Positions 23,409 through 35,799 of a stretch of 64,000 nucleotides of DNA are shown here, one piece after another. The notes below the pieces were generated by a model. The model did not search any database. It worked only from the letters and a program-made list of their open reading frames with translations, and was not told where the DNA came from. The translations under genes were made by a program, and so were the position numbers. Position 1 is the stretch's first letter. Every line of letters starts with the position of its first letter. The stretch is from Trissonchulus latispiculum (lineage: Eukaryota > Nematoda > Enoplea > Enoplida > Ironidae): assembly GCA_030248195.1 (NCBI GenBank), contig JASAND010020705.1, forward strand, positions 1 through 64,000, given 5' to 3'.

Positions 23409-25214
23409 TACAACTAAACTAGCACAGCACCTATTTAAAATGCATCTGAAAAAATACGTTTGGACGCAAGTCCTTATGCATGTCACCGTAGAACTGCAGA
23501 ATCAGGAAATCCTGAAAATTTCAGGAATTTTGCAAAATTTAAAACCTTTCACGAACACTGTAGAATTATGGTGAAACGAATCGTGAAACTTACAGCTTCC
23601 GAAAAGAAGGAACAGAAGGAAATGTGTATCCTGTAGTGAAGATAAATGATAACCGTAAATATCGCCAGAAGATATTGTTAGAAAGGTAAAAACTTAATCT
23701 TTGAACGCCAACTTGCACAAAAAAATTGATTTTGAAAAACTTATCTGTCTGTTCTGCTGAAATACAGTTCCAAAGACAACGTGGAATTCTACAGAATTCA
23801 TGAAAATTTCAGGAAAACTATCGTACCTAGTTCTCCAGTTTTACAGAAAGTTAGGAATTCTTAAAAATTCTACATGCTTTACGATAGCATATATGTTCAT
23901 AGCAACCACTACTTTTACCGCTTCAATAAGCACGCAATGCAACTCCGCTTTAATAAATAAACAAAAATATTCACCATGCATGACAAGAAACACGGAAGAA
24001 ATAGGTAAATGCAGGTGACACTCTTGGTGTAGAACCAAGAGTACATAGAGAGATTCATACATCAGTTCAATAATTCAACAACATAATAAGGGTTCACTTA
24101 TACGAGCAAGACGTTCACTACAAAATAATGTAGCTACACGCTGTAAAAACTGTGACAGGAGGGGCAGCAAACAATCGCGACAGTGGATGTGTTAAATTGA
24201 AAAAGGAAGGGAATCTAAGAGAAATTATTTTTCCACATCGTGATTATTGTCCATCTAATCCAGGATTAGCCAGACACCATTTCCGAGAGCAAAAAATTGC
24301 CATTTTAAAGGAAATAGGTCTACTCAAAATTGTTACTACATGGACAGTGCCACTGCCATAATTAGGTACTGACAATGTTGTTTTATTTATACTGAATACG
24401 TTGTCCAGGAGATTGCTTATTTTAAGCAAAATTATAATTTAACTTCGTTTCAAACTAATGCTTTAATCAAAAAACGTTTTACTACAGCGATCATTTTGTC
24501 TTCCAAAATAAATTTATCAAAAGCTACCCAACACTCGACAGATCCCAATAATTTTTTGGTACATAGGATGACATGTTCTATTGCAGAATGCAGAGTGACA
24601 GTTTTCTTGACTTGAGCTAAAACCTTTTCAGTCACGAGCTGTCAATAGAAATAGTGAAGTTTCAGGTCAAAGGCATTTGAAGAATTGTCTGGATCACTAA
24701 GAGCCGCCCGGCTCACAGGGCACCTAAGTAATAGAAAAAGCAGCTGGTACAGTCAATATTTAAATACATACTTGTCAGTTGTCAGAATGTACGTACGTAA
24801 GTTAATCATTCATTAGTGAGCAGAGTATACGTATTCTACACTTAATAACACCAAACAGCAACGGTACTGAAGTTATCAAAGCCTACGAACTTCAAATTAA
24901 GTTTTGAGCTATATACTTTAAATAAATACCACCAAAGTAACCTTTCAAAGTACAATAAAAGGAAAAATAAATAAATATATACAAAACAAAGCGAAAAATA
25001 TACAAAAAACGGGTATCGCTAACAATAGATTAATTTTGTTTCCACAATAACATTGTTGATAAACACTGCTGCCAGCACAGTGAAGTTGGCTTGCAATTTA
25101 TTAGGACTGTTTTCAAAAAATGACAGAATATTATGAAAATTTCAGCCTTACGCAAAAATAATTTAGATATCGAATAATAAATATTGATACATGCAAAGTA
25201 AGAAACATACAAAA
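23409..25214. other. Gene-poor stretch with a possible exon fragment
   Basis: At 23599-23686 (plus strand) an AG-bounded segment before GTAAAAAC reads FRKEGTEGNVYPVVKINDNR in one frame, plausible as an exon. Near 24150-24361 another open stretch contains GCVKLKKEGNLREIIFPHRD, with a second frame giving CKNCDRRGSKQSRQWMC just before it. Together they might be a broken FLYWCH-like zinc-binding domain, but phases do not join cleanly. The remainder is the 3' flank of the CRAL-TRIO gene. Confidence 0.3.
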
Positions 25215-28200
25215 TCAATTTGCAGAACTAATACAAAGACGTCTATACCCAGCAAACATGCTCTCAAAAGCAGTCGCTGTATCACTTTCCGCAGTGGAAA
25301 GAGGTGGAGCATTTGCCTGGAAACAAAACTTGGACAGCTGCATAAAATATGGCTCAGACTTTAAAAGAAACGCAGCCTCTGAGCCAGGATTCCAGCCCAG
25401 CAAACGTCCACCAATTTCGTTGGGTAAATTGTCCTGATCGATATGCTGAAGCAGCGATGACAGCTGATGACCATGGCAATGGATCTAAAAAATGAATCTG
25501 CACACAGACATCCTTGATAAACAAAGCAAATCAAAGCAAAACTTAATTTCCAACACCACAAGACACAGGTTTTCAATTCAAATTTCTAAGTGAACGTAAA
25601 CTAATACGTACTGGACAAAATTACAAATTTTGCGGTTGTTTAGCAGGGTCAGGAAAATAAAAAGTATATACATTACATTAATCAATATTATATTTTTGAT
25701 TATGTAGACGAAGAGAGAAACAAGCATAATGAAAGAACGAACGAAACTAAGATTGTCACTACAGCACCTCCGACCCGAAAAATTCGGGCCTGAGGTGGGG
25801 ATCGAACCCACAACCATTGGCGATCTAGGCCAACGCTCTACCGATTGAGCCACGCAGGCACAATCGAACCAAGCTTAAGTTTGAATTCGTTCCCAAACTG
25901 TAGTGACATGTTAGAAGACGCTTTCGCGCCAGCCCACATTTGAAGTTAAGTTCAGACATAAGTTCACATTTGAAAAGTTCCAGTAGACGCTATTGCAATG
26001 ACTTATGCCGATGAAACAAATGGTTTTATCAACGATACAAGTTATATAAGCACTTTGAAATTTGAAAAATGCAAACAAAGTAAACATTGCCAGGCATGGT
26101 ACAGCTGTTTGTAAGTCGAATCCTCAGATATTTCTGTTGTAGCTGCAGTATGCACCAACAAAACCTTAAAAAGTTGTTAACTGCAAAATCACAACAGATT
26201 TCAGCAACAAGATCAACAACATGTTCACCTTCGATTTTCCGTTATGTGCCTCTTCGTTAAAATTAATAAAACTAGGAAATATACTTACACGCTGTCGGAG
26301 CTTTTCTTTCATAAACGGCTTGAGTAACGTCAGAACGGCGTTAAAAACAGTCGGCTCATGAATAAAATGTAGCGCTTTCAAGCGGCAAGGGAATGAATCC
26401 TAAATAAAATGGAAGACGGTCGGCCCAGGAATAAAGTTTGCAGTGAATGGCAAAGAACACAGGACTAAACCCTTGGATAACATCAAAAACTCCTTTGGAA
26501 AATGATTTTATTTATTTGCGTTTACAATTAAACAGTTTTTGCAACATTACTGTAACGCATTCCTAGGTAATTTTAGCCGTTTTAGAAATGAAAGCCAACA
26601 TTAAGTCAGACATGACCGGAGCGCTAACAATTAACATACAATGTACTAATGTTTACAATTCACGCGCAACTGATCGTTTGGCAGCTGGCTAAGATGAATT
26701 TTAAAAAATTCGCGTATTGCGTCATAGATTTCGCCCAACAAGACAATATATATTAGTTTGAAATTAAACGGTAACAGAGTTATTCCGGTTCAAAATCTTT
26801 TAAAGTTTTGCCAATCGTTTAGGAGAAGAGGAAGAGTATGGAAACGACTGGTTAATGGTACAAAATGGTCTCTTTTCTAAATTTCTGATTTTAAAAATTC
26901 ACCAAAAGGCCACCACTTAAGGTGATGATTCCTTTTGGGCACATATTGTTGGTTGACGGACCAAATCAAGATGAAATTTGATGAAACTTTCCAAAAGAAG
27001 TTCATTTGGTGCTCTAACACTCTCCGCGCAATCCAGATTCAAAATTTTGAGATTTCCGTTCAGGACGGTTTTCGCGAATTTCTGACAGTTGAGCAGCAGC
27101 TGCATAGTTATGATTATACTCATTTGAAAGATCTCGTTGCGCTCTACGTTTTTGCTTTTGGAAGCAACTTTCTACCTTTTCGCTATCGTGAAATATAGCA
27201 GAATTTCTTATTTTGGCGTTGAAAACTTGTCATTTTGCAGAAATCAAATAATCCACGATTTCTTGAGCTACACAAGCCGTAAAATTAAACTAAGGGTGTC
27301 GATTTGAAAGTCTCGTCGAGGCCAATCATCCGTGGTATGATCATCTTCCAACTGCTATCCCGTGAGCTGCTATCATAAAAAATGTAGTTTTTCCAAAAAC
27401 ATGACCAAATTTTTTCCAGCGATTGTGGAGCACTTGCTATGCAAGCAAAAGGGTTGCCACTTAGTGGACGCGTTTTACACAAAAGTACCCAGGGACCCTT
27501 TTTTAGTTGCCCCGATTGCTGCTTTTTAGCTAAAGTGGCCGCATGCCAAAGTAGGGAAAAGTAGGCAAAATCCAGGTTGCGCAAACATTTTAGCTAATTT
27601 CTTCTTAACGAGGAGTGATTTCATGATAATTAAAAAAGGGTCCCCAGCTATTTGATAGTGGAATCGAATGCTGTAGCCGATGCCTCGCGAAAAAATTTAC
27701 TTTAGTCTGCAAAAAAATCTGGAAAATTAAAGTACTTCAAAAATGCGGTAGAATAGTTTTCGAAAAGTGAAGTTAGTTTCATTGCATTCATTAGAAAGAG
27801 AAAATGTTTAGCTCCATTTTGATATAAAAATATCTTCATAACTGCAAGTAATGAATGAGTAATAAGGGTTCAAAGTTGATGTCTCCAAAAGGAATCACCA
27901 CCTTAACAGAACTCTGCACCAAAGAAAATAGTTATATATACTTTGACTCAGCGTTACTTCTTATCCAGCTAAAAATTTTTGTGCCACAAACTTTTAGGGC
28001 ACATTTCAATTATGTTTAACTCATTAAAAAGTAAATTTTAGTTAATTAAGCTACTTTTTAGCCCGTTTAATCAGACCTTTTTACTTTTTAATGGAATAGA
28101 GCTTTAGACAGATACTGGAAAGCACACTTCCGATTTTTAAAAGTATATACCAAAAGAAACAGGCGACTTCTGAAGTCCGAATAGGAAGATTAGCTGAAAG

Positions 28201-31200
28201 CCAGAAAATGCTCAATCGATGCTACATTCAGAAAAACAAACATTATTTTATGCATTTAAAATAAAATTTTAAAATTTAAGATATCTAGAATAAACATAAC
28301 TGGGGCGACTATTTATACGTATATATCTGCTTCTGCTAACAACTGAAAAAAAAGATCCATTGAAAACAAAAAATTTCTTAGAATAAGACATGTGGACAAG
28401 GTCATTTCTGAAATTCAACACGAAGATTGTACAATGAACACGTGATCAAAGGCAAATACGACCAAGTTTTGAAAATCATCAACAAAGTATGTTGGAAAAC
28501 ATCCTCTATTAAATAAGATAAAACAGCACTTGAAAACAGAATTGCAATAAAATTTAGATAATTCAAATTAAAATTAAAAACAGTCAACTAGATGTTAAAA
28601 ATAAATATACGTATTTACATCTAATATTGTTGACACTTACTTGGAGGACATGGAATGCTTTTCTCAGGAAAGTAGGTTTTAAGTTGTTAAAGGCACATCC
28701 AGCACTAATATTCGTCATATCAACAACCACAGAAATACCAGTCACCTAAAACACTTTTAAATTTAGTGGGCTTTCAGGGGTCCACCACTTTTCCGACCAT
28801 CACCGAGTATTCTTATGCCCACATAATTTGTAGACAATAAGGATCCACAGGATAAGTGCATTTGGTTGTTTGTTTATTAGAAACTTGCCAACTGCATACA
28901 ACAAGCCTCCAAAACTTAATTCGAACATGCTTAACATACAACGAAAGCATTTAAAAATCTTTCTGAATCCAAAAAATTGCATAAACAGCGGTTCCTCCGA
29001 AACATCGTCTCTCACCGAATGTGTGTACGTCTTATGGTGCTTCACCGGAAATTACTGCCCCATTTGGCCTTTTTAAGACTAATCTGCCTATTTTTTTACT
29101 AAAAACTAACGTTTTCAACTGATAATACAAGATATGTAGGTCAAGTTTTAGTTTTAAAAATTTTCACAAAATCTTTGCAACCCCCAAAATGTTTTGCCTC
29201 TGACGGATCATGGCCCATGAAGAAACCCTCCCTAGAATAAGCAAGCGAATTTGCATGAACGAGTTGTTGCTACCATTTTCCCTCTTTTTAAGGGACATAT
29301 TTCAAATTGCGCACATGTAGGATCTTTGGCTCCACTACAACTTTGTATCTACTCAAAGAGAGCTTTCAAATTACGCCCATATTGCGTGGTTTCCGTTATT
29401 TCCAATACTGACCATTGGCTACATCTTCTTCTTCTTCTTCTTATGCATGCACGCATGCATATACCACCTGGGGCACTCTACAACGAATGTGCCAATCAAT
29501 GAACACCCTCCACACATGAAGCCCTTCCTTCAAAGTTTGACAACAAACAAGACAGAATTTAGACATGTTAATACAGCGAATCTTGGAGAGTCCACTCCAA
29601 GCTAACCCTGAAAAGTTTCAAACTTAAGGGGGGGCTACTAAAGGTTTGCCCCGACTTTGTCCGATTGGCCTACCTTTTGGCGAGGATATAGAACATGGGT
29701 GTGGTCAAAAACTATCGGGTATTGAGATCTTAGCTGCTTTCCAGCCATGTGCAGCCGTCGCGTTTATGTGCCCGACCCCCCGCTTTTCACAACTACCAAC
29801 ATAATTAATTAAAAATTTCTACTGACTGCTAGGCCCAAGCTTTAAAGCTGCCATTAGCTAATATGATTTGGCACGCCCATACCTGCTGAAAAATACTAGA
29901 CGTCTGTATCTTACCTGCATCTAAGGGAATTACGCTTCAAATTCAAAGTTTCGGCAAAAATATAAAAATTTTTGGCTAACGAAAGGAAAATTTTATTACT
30001 GCTGAGAGCTATAAGGCTGTAATTTGGCATAAAAGGAGGCCCTATAGGAGTACTCATTTGTGCCAAATGGCAAGAAATTCTGCCGCGTGAAAAAATTTTT
30101 ATGTCAACTTTAATCTTCAAAAAATGTCAAAAACGCCTTTTTTGGGCAATGGTACCCCAAAAATCGAAAAAATCAAATTTTTTGTAATTAAATTTTTTTA
30201 GATATTTGAACTCAGCGAAGTCGAAAACACACCCACAAAAGATTTCAGCTCGATTAGTGAAGGTTTGCGACTTCTATGGCTGCAGAAAGGCTCTACACTG
30301 GATCCGACAGACTGAAAATGGCGTTTTTGGCAATTTTTGAAGATTAAAGTTAACATAAAAATTTTTTCACGCGGCAGAATTTCTTGCCATTTGGCACAAA
30401 TGAGTACTCCTATAGGGCCTCCTGAAATGCCAAATTACAGCCTTATAGCTCGCACCAGTAATATTTTCCTTTCGTTAGCCAAAACCTTCGCCAAAACCAA
30501 AATTCAACCTTCAAGTTTGAAGAGTAATTCCCTTAGATGCAGATAAGATACAGACACATCTAGTATTTTCTGCAGGTAGGGGCATATGTGCCAAATCATA
30601 TTGGCAAATGGTAGCTTTAAAGCTAGGGCCTAGCAGTCAGTAGAAATTTTTATTTAATTATGTTGGTAGTTGTGAAAAACGGGGGTCGGGCACATAAACA
30701 CGACGGTTGCACATGGCTGGAAGGCAGCTAAGATCTCAGTATCCGACATTTTTTGACCACACCCATGCTCTATACCCTCGCCAGAAAGTAGGCCAATCGG
30801 ACAAAGTCGGGGCAAGTCCATTTTAGTAGCCCCGCCTTAAGGTCGTTGGGTTCAGGAAAGTAGGATTACACACCAAAACTTAAAAAATATTCGCCAGATT
30901 TCATTGGAAGCAAATGAGTTTAAAATGTTAATTTTTCAATCAAAATAACCTTGTTTGCTTCTTATACTGAGATCCTGCGATTCTCATTCCCGGAGAAAGT
31001 TCCCAATCTCCTGAATGACACTCACCTGAACTGCTTCCTCAACAATAGCAGCTTCAAGAGACAGCAGTAAGCATTGCAGTTGTTCTTCAATGGAGCTAGT
31101 GCCAGCACACCAAGAGCCTAAATACAATAATATACGAGCCGTTAATTACGTACAGACTGCTTCTTTTGTGCCTCTAAGGATGTTTGCGTTTACGTATAGC

Positions 31201-32554
31201 CATGCTCATGCACCAATGGCATGCCTGATTTTGCATACATATTATGATTGGAGGTCACCAGTGGTTCCAAACGATCCAAGTAACTTGGGAGGTAGGGTTG
31301 GTTTTTTCCGGAAAAAAAGTCGAGCGGAAAAAAAGTACTTTTTTCCGGTTTTTTTCCGGTTTTTTTCCGACTTTTTTTCCGCTGTCCTGATCATGCCAGG
31401 GCGTCTCAAAATTTGTTTCTATAACATTTGTAGTCTGTCTTAACGAATATTTCGTCATGTAAACGCCATTTGAGCACTTCAATAAGCTTTTCAACGTATC
31501 CAAACTAAGCAATTTTGAAAAAATTTTCAAACGAAGTTTCAACAGACTATGGGCACAATTCCCAGTTACCTTAGTTTCTGGGAGCAGTGACAACTTTCAA
31601 ATGATTTTCCCGTGTGCATAATTTTTTCTTTCACAACTTTGGATTTTAGATGCAAGCAAACAGCTGTCGGTCTGTCTGTTCTCAGCCATAATTATAGAGT
31701 TTCTCGTTAAACTGACAATAATACTTCATAAAACAACTGAGCAGTTTATGAAAAAATAAGAAAACTCCAAATTAAGTTCGGGCTTCAAAATAAGAGAAAA
31801 CTCTAAGCAAAGCCAATAATTTGGAAAAAAGGAGCAAAATTTGAGAAAAATCACTAAAATTTTTCATTTGAACGGTTCTAAAACTTCCCAGAATGATTAA
31901 ATTTTTTCGACTCTTTTTCTGTTTTTTTTCCGACCCTCCGGAAAAAAAAGGAAAAAACGGAAAAAACCGTTTTTTTCCCGGGACTTTTTTTCCGATGCCC
32001 AACCCTATTGGGAGGTCAATCTATGGCTTTTTGGGAACTTTCCGGGGACGTCAGGGCAAAAATATTACAGGTGGTTGCCCTCACAAAACTTAATAGAATT
32101 TATTACAGTAAATCATAGTATGGTATAGTAAGCATAGTATAAGTATATAGTCAAGCAGAACAAGGCAGGTTATATATACGCAACTGAGGCACAAATTCGG
32201 CAGAACATTTTTGTAATTTCCTACTTCTATACCACAAACTGTGGCTAACGTATGTAGGCTAGCTAAGATAGCTTTACCACTACGTACTTATCCTGCTGGA
32301 CTAAAAAAGAGATCGGAAGGCAAACATACGTACAATGTGTTGAGAAAGTTTGTATACCTGCTCGGATATACAGCACTTTTCGCCCATGATAATCAACAGA
32401 TGGAAGCCAGCAGATGACATGATCGCTTAAAGCATGCTGTAACTTGGCTGGGAACAAATCATCAAAGAGTTCAGGATAATGAAAGCGCACACTGTAGTAA
32501 TTCAGCAGAACTTTGCACGCAGCTTCATAGTCGAATTTACGCACACGAAGAAAA
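25215..32554 (-). CDS. CRAL-TRIO (SEC14-like) lipid-binding protein, five exons, N-terminus not found
   Basis: Exons in transcript order are 32358-32554, 31026-31117, 28641-28745, 26289-26399 and 25215-25484; every junction has GT-AG ends and matching phase. The first carries the end of the CRAL-TRIO N-terminal helices (VRKFDYEAACKVLLNYYSVR, then DYHGRKVLYIRAG). Next come IEEQLQCLLLSLEAAIVEE, VTGISVVVDMTN, DSFPCRLKALHFIHEPTVF with KPFMKEKLRQR, and finally IHCHGHQLSSLLQHID with LPNEIGGRL. This is the canonical order for clavesin/TTPA/RLBP1-type proteins, which bind hydrophobic ligands or phosphoinositides in the cytosol or on endosomes. The protein ends CISSAN; a minus-strand AATAAA lies at 25097-25102. 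The exon before 32554 should end in phase 2; I could not find it in 32.6-41.7 kb. The introns contain the elements at 25.8, 26.9, 29.6 and 31.3 kb. Confidence 0.93.
25788..25859 (-). repeat. tRNA-like sequence (SINE head or tRNA pseudogene) in a CRAL-TRIO intron
   Basis: On the minus strand it starts GCCTGCGTGGCTCAATCGG and ends CCCACCTCAGGC, with a 4-bp D stem (GCTC/GAGC), an anticodon stem TTGGC/GCCAA and a T arm GTGGG-TTCGATC-CCCAC. The acceptor stem has one mismatch, and the 7-base loop CTAGATC has T after the anticodon position, unusual for a working tRNA. A short CCCGAATTTTTCGGG hairpin follows. I favour a SINE-type derivative. Confidence 0.6.
26921..27902. mobile_element. TTAA-flanked element (GGTGATGATTCC ends)
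   Basis: TTAA lies directly outside both ends (26917-26920 and 27903-27906), and the ends GGTGATGATTCCTTTTGG and CCAAAAGGAATCACCACC are inverted. The 982-bp interior has no transposase. It lies in the CRAL-TRIO intron 26400-28640. Relatives are at 54799-55246 and a right end at 38540-38674. Confidence 0.85.
27903..28640. other. Intron remainder, AT-rich
   Basis: CRAL-TRIO intron sequence without any further element or exon that I can support. Confidence 0.4.
29628..30836. mobile_element. TTAA-flanked palindromic element 4 (GGGGGGGCTACTAAA ends)
   Basis: TTAA borders both ends (29624-29627, 30837-30840). The ends GGGGGGGCTACTAAAGG and TTTTAGTAGCCCCGCC are inverted, and the two halves pair almost throughout (centre near 30232), for example CCCCGACTTTGTCCGATTGG with its complement near 30800. 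It shares the GGGGGGGCTAC start with elements 1 and 3. It lies in the CRAL-TRIO intron 28746-31025. Confidence 0.85.
31293..32007. mobile_element. hAT-like miniature element, TAGGGTTGG ends and TTTTTTCCGG words
   Basis: A perfect 8-bp duplication TTGGGAGG flanks it (31285-31292, 32008-32015). The ends are TAGGGTTGG and CCCAACCCTA. Just inside each end, words such as TTTTTTCCGG and GACTTTTTTTCCG are repeated; the centre is AT-rich. It lies in the CRAL-TRIO intron 31118-32357. Confidence 0.9.
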
Positions 32555-32699
32555 CTAAAAAAAGAAAAAATTATTCACGGGATTATCTAACTTCGTAATA
32601 CCTATCTATTATATATATACATATCATATCTATCATATCTAAGCATGTGCTAATCTATAAGCATCTGGGTTTGCTTTAGGAGAATAAAGCGGCGACGGG

Positions 32700-32905
32700 C
32701 AGGGTTTGATTCTGTCTCAGTCTCGCCCAAAAGCGGAGACTTGGCCAGTCTCGGTCTGGTTCGCCCAATCGTCTCAGTTTCGGACCGAGACAGGAAAGTT
32801 TTTGAAAACATCAAATTTCAGCGAAAATTTTATAAAAGTCAATGTAATTAGTGTACATTAACTAAGGTAGGGAAATTCACGTATATATGTTTATGTATTA
32901 AAGGA
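32700..32905. repeat. Fragment of the GTCTCGG-word hAT-like family
   Basis: It begins CAGGGTTTGATTCTGTCTCAG and contains CTCGCCCAAAAGC, GAGACTTGGCCAGTCTCGGT and CGGACCGAGACAGGAAA, in the same order as the element at 58940-59302. Only the left part is present, and it is more diverged. Confidence 0.7.
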
Positions 32906-33009
32906 CAAGGACAAGGACAAAGGTATTTACTCGGTGTATATATAAACATACACTTAAATAGAAGCAGACATAAATACTCAAATAAACTACTGTTATGGTG
33001 CAGCACTGC

Positions 33010-33240
33010 CTGGGCCCCGTTGCATAGAAGTTTGAACGGTTGAACAGTCTAACAGTCCAACAGTTGAACGGTAAAATTCGTTGCATAAAACTAACAGTGT
33101 TCAACTACTGTTAGACTGTTTGTTAACAGTGTTTGAACGGTGTCTACCAACAGTGTTCACACACAAGTGTTGCATAAAAGCTAACACTGTTGGACTGTTA
33201 CTGTTAGGTTTGCTACTAACAATCTAACAAAAAATTTCGA
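33010..33240. repeat. Miniature element with AACAGT/ACTGTT words
   Basis: It starts at GGGCCCCGTTGCATA and consists of interleaved words TTGAACGG, AACAGTC, CAACAGT and ACTGTTA on both strands, with GTTGCATAAAA repeated three times. It is strongly self-complementary; the ends are unclear. Confidence 0.55.
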
Positions 33241-33567
33241 CAGTGGAGACAGTTGGAAGGCTCAAATTTGGCGTGTAGACTGGGCCACATATCCTTACTA
33301 TGTGTGCCAAATTTGAGCCGGTTTGGTAAAGGCAGACGTTGTAGCCAACTAGTAAAGAAACACCCAGTCGACAGAGCCAAAATCGTGAAAATGGGTCAAC
33401 TTTGAGGGCTTGCTGTGAACGCTACAGGAGGAATTGGAAAAAACGGCAAGTGCCAAAGTTCTTAGAATGTCTTCTAGTTTAATATATATCGGAATGAGCG
33501 AAATCGATTTTTGAGGTTGAACAACTTATAACTGACCCGAGTCGAATTTCTCAGAATCCGAGTCATA

Positions 33568-33602
<35 letters not shown>

Positions 33603-34300
33603 AGAATAAAAATCTCCGGTGGAGCATGAAAAATGCAATATGGGTGACATTCGGTTGTAAATGGACAGAGGACTAGGTTTTAAAACGTTAATATGGGAGG
33701 GGCAGGTTGTAAATGCCATGAGGACTAGGTTAAAAGCGCACTAATATGGACCAGCTTCGCTGAACAACCCATATTCGCGAAAACTGTCCAGAGTTTCTAT
33801 CGGCTGCTGCTTGCTGTTGATATTGGCAATTCTTCGAAAAATTGTACGATATGTCAGCACGGCCTGCAAGTATATGTGGTCGTGCTCCTTTATTATACAA
33901 CTTAATAATACACGTACATAATGTCAACTGCTTTTCGCATCAACTTAATACAAGATTCTGCGCTGACACTGCAGAAAAAACACCTTGAACACCTTTCTAC
34001 CAGAACTGCATTGTTTATTTGGAATACGTAAGCTTTAATATTTCACAATTGTCCCGCTTGCTTTGAAAGCTGAAGAATGTAGATCTTACTCGTATGTCAT
34101 GTGGAGTGGAGCATGAGTGACCGCGAATATGGGTTGTTCAGCGAAGCTGGTCCATATTAGTGCGCTTTTAACCTAGTCCTCATGGCATTTACAACCTGCC
34201 CCTCCCATATTAGCATTTTAAAACCTAGTCCTCTGTCCATTTACAACCGAATGTCACCCATATTGCATTTTTCTTGCTCCACCGGAGCATTTTTATTCTT
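33603..34300. mobile_element. Foldback element with ~178-bp inverted ends
   Basis: The left arm (33603-33779, AAGAATAAAAATCTCCGGTG) pairs with the right arm (34122-34300) with few mismatches; both contain GGTGACATTCGG, GAGGACTAGGTT and CCATATTCGCG or complements. It sits directly after a (TA)n tract (33563-33602). The 340-bp loop has no ORF. Confidence 0.8.
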
Positions 34301-34469
34301 GTCCTATTTCATTTTTAAGGTTCTCAGTAAATAGCAAAAACGTTAAAGCTATGTGAAAGAAACTTTAAAAATTCCGCCAATCATTAATAGTCAACCGAAA
34401 GTACAGAACAAAGAAGCTTGAAAAGTTCCAAGTTCTTCCTTTTTCTCTATTTTGACAGAAATAGAAATC

Positions 34470-35160
34470 CAACATCCAGTATCCATGGCTGCAATAGTTT
34501 TAGTTACTGTATATAGCATATAGCACTCAACTGCAGCGCAACCAAATGCAAACTTTACTGTCAGTGAAGGAAACTCATAAAACACGATTTGCAATGCTCT
34601 TCCGTACTTGCATACAAAATTTCGGACGATTGCAACTTTCCTGTAGCTAGTTATAGGCCGTGCTGTGCTTCAGCAGCACTCGACTGCAGCCCAACCAGAT
34701 GCAAACTTTACTGTCGGTGAAGGAAACTCATACGGCACGATTTGCAATGCTCTGCCGCACTTGTGTGCAAAATTTCGGACGATTGCAACTTACCTGTAGC
34801 TAGTTATAGGCCGTGCTGTACTTTAGCAGGACTCTACTGCAGCGCAACCAGATGCAAACTTTACTGCCAGTGAAGGAAACTCATACGGCACGATTTGCAA
34901 TGCTCTGCCGCACTTGTGTGCAAAATTTCAGACAATTCCAAGTTTTCTGTAGTTAGTTATAGACCGTGCTGTACTTCAGCAGCACTCTACTGCAGCGCAA
35001 CCAGATGCAAACTTTACTGCCAGTGAGGGAAATTCATACGGCGCGATTTGCAATGCCATTCTGCACTTATGTGCAAAATTTCAGACAATTGCAAGTTTTC
35101 TGTAGTTAGTTATAGGCCGTGCTGTACTTCTGCAGCACTCCACTGCAGCGCAACCACATA
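34470..35160. repeat. 153-bp tandem satellite, about four units
   Basis: The word CTGCAGC(G/C)CAACCA recurs with starts 34533, 34686, 34839, 34992 and 35145, exactly 153 bp apart. Each unit also contains GCAAACTTTACTG, GGAAACTCATACGGCACG and GTGCTGTACTTCAGCAG. ORFs inside are artefacts. Confidence 0.93.
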
Positions 35161-35317
35161 GTAACATAGTAATAAGTATACGAAACGTATCTATAATAGT
35201 TTGTCATGTCCTAAGCTATGTGTATGCCGAATTTCAAATACCAGTGACGAATGAATAACTTGTTATCGACGGTGCTGTGTTTGGGGCAGCACATACAGCA
35301 CGGTGGAAGCTAGAGAG

Positions 35318-35791
35318 TAGTGTTGTTGACCGGCCGGGTGGAAAACGGCCAGCCGGCGGCCGGCCGCCGGCCGGGCGGAGACCGGCCGGCCAAGAGGTGC
35401 ACTCGGCCGGACGGCCGGCTAGCCGGCCGGCCGGTCGGCCGTTTCAGACCGGCCGGCCGGCCGTTGAACGGCCGGTAAATGGCCGGCCGGCCGCGCTTAT
35501 ATTTCAGCGGTTTATCAAAATTTTCTCAGGAAATCGGTTTTAATTTGTGCTGATACATTTTCATATCTGATTTCTTGTTCTGGCACTCATGGGTCAGCCT
35601 TCCGGCAATTTGATTCGTCAACCGGCCGTTTTTGGCCAGTTGGGCCGTCGAACGGCCGACCGGCCGGCCGTTTATGGCCGGCCGGGCCGTCGGCCGGCCA
35701 GCCGTTTTCGGCCGGCCGGCCGGCCATCTTCAGACGGTCGGCCGGCCGGTAACGCCCGGCCGACGAAGATTTCGGCCGGTCAACAACACTA
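35318..35791. mobile_element. hAT-like miniature element, GGCCGG words
   Basis: A perfect 8-bp duplication CTAGAGAG flanks it (35310-35317, 35792-35799). The inverted ends are TAGTGTTGTTGACCGG and CCGGTCAACAACACTA. Both sides carry dense CCGGCCGG words around an AT-rich centre. Arg/Pro/Gly ORFs here are artefacts. Confidence 0.92.
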
Positions 35792-35799
35792 CTAGAGAG

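Noticed and set aside
25578..25853. 91-codon ORF beginning MAQSVERWPRSPMVVGSIPT
   Set aside because: It is the translation of the tRNA-like sequence at 25788-25859, a frequent false protein.
25788..25859. Functional tRNA gene
   Set aside because: The acceptor stem mismatch, T after the anticodon position and SINE-like context argue for a derivative.
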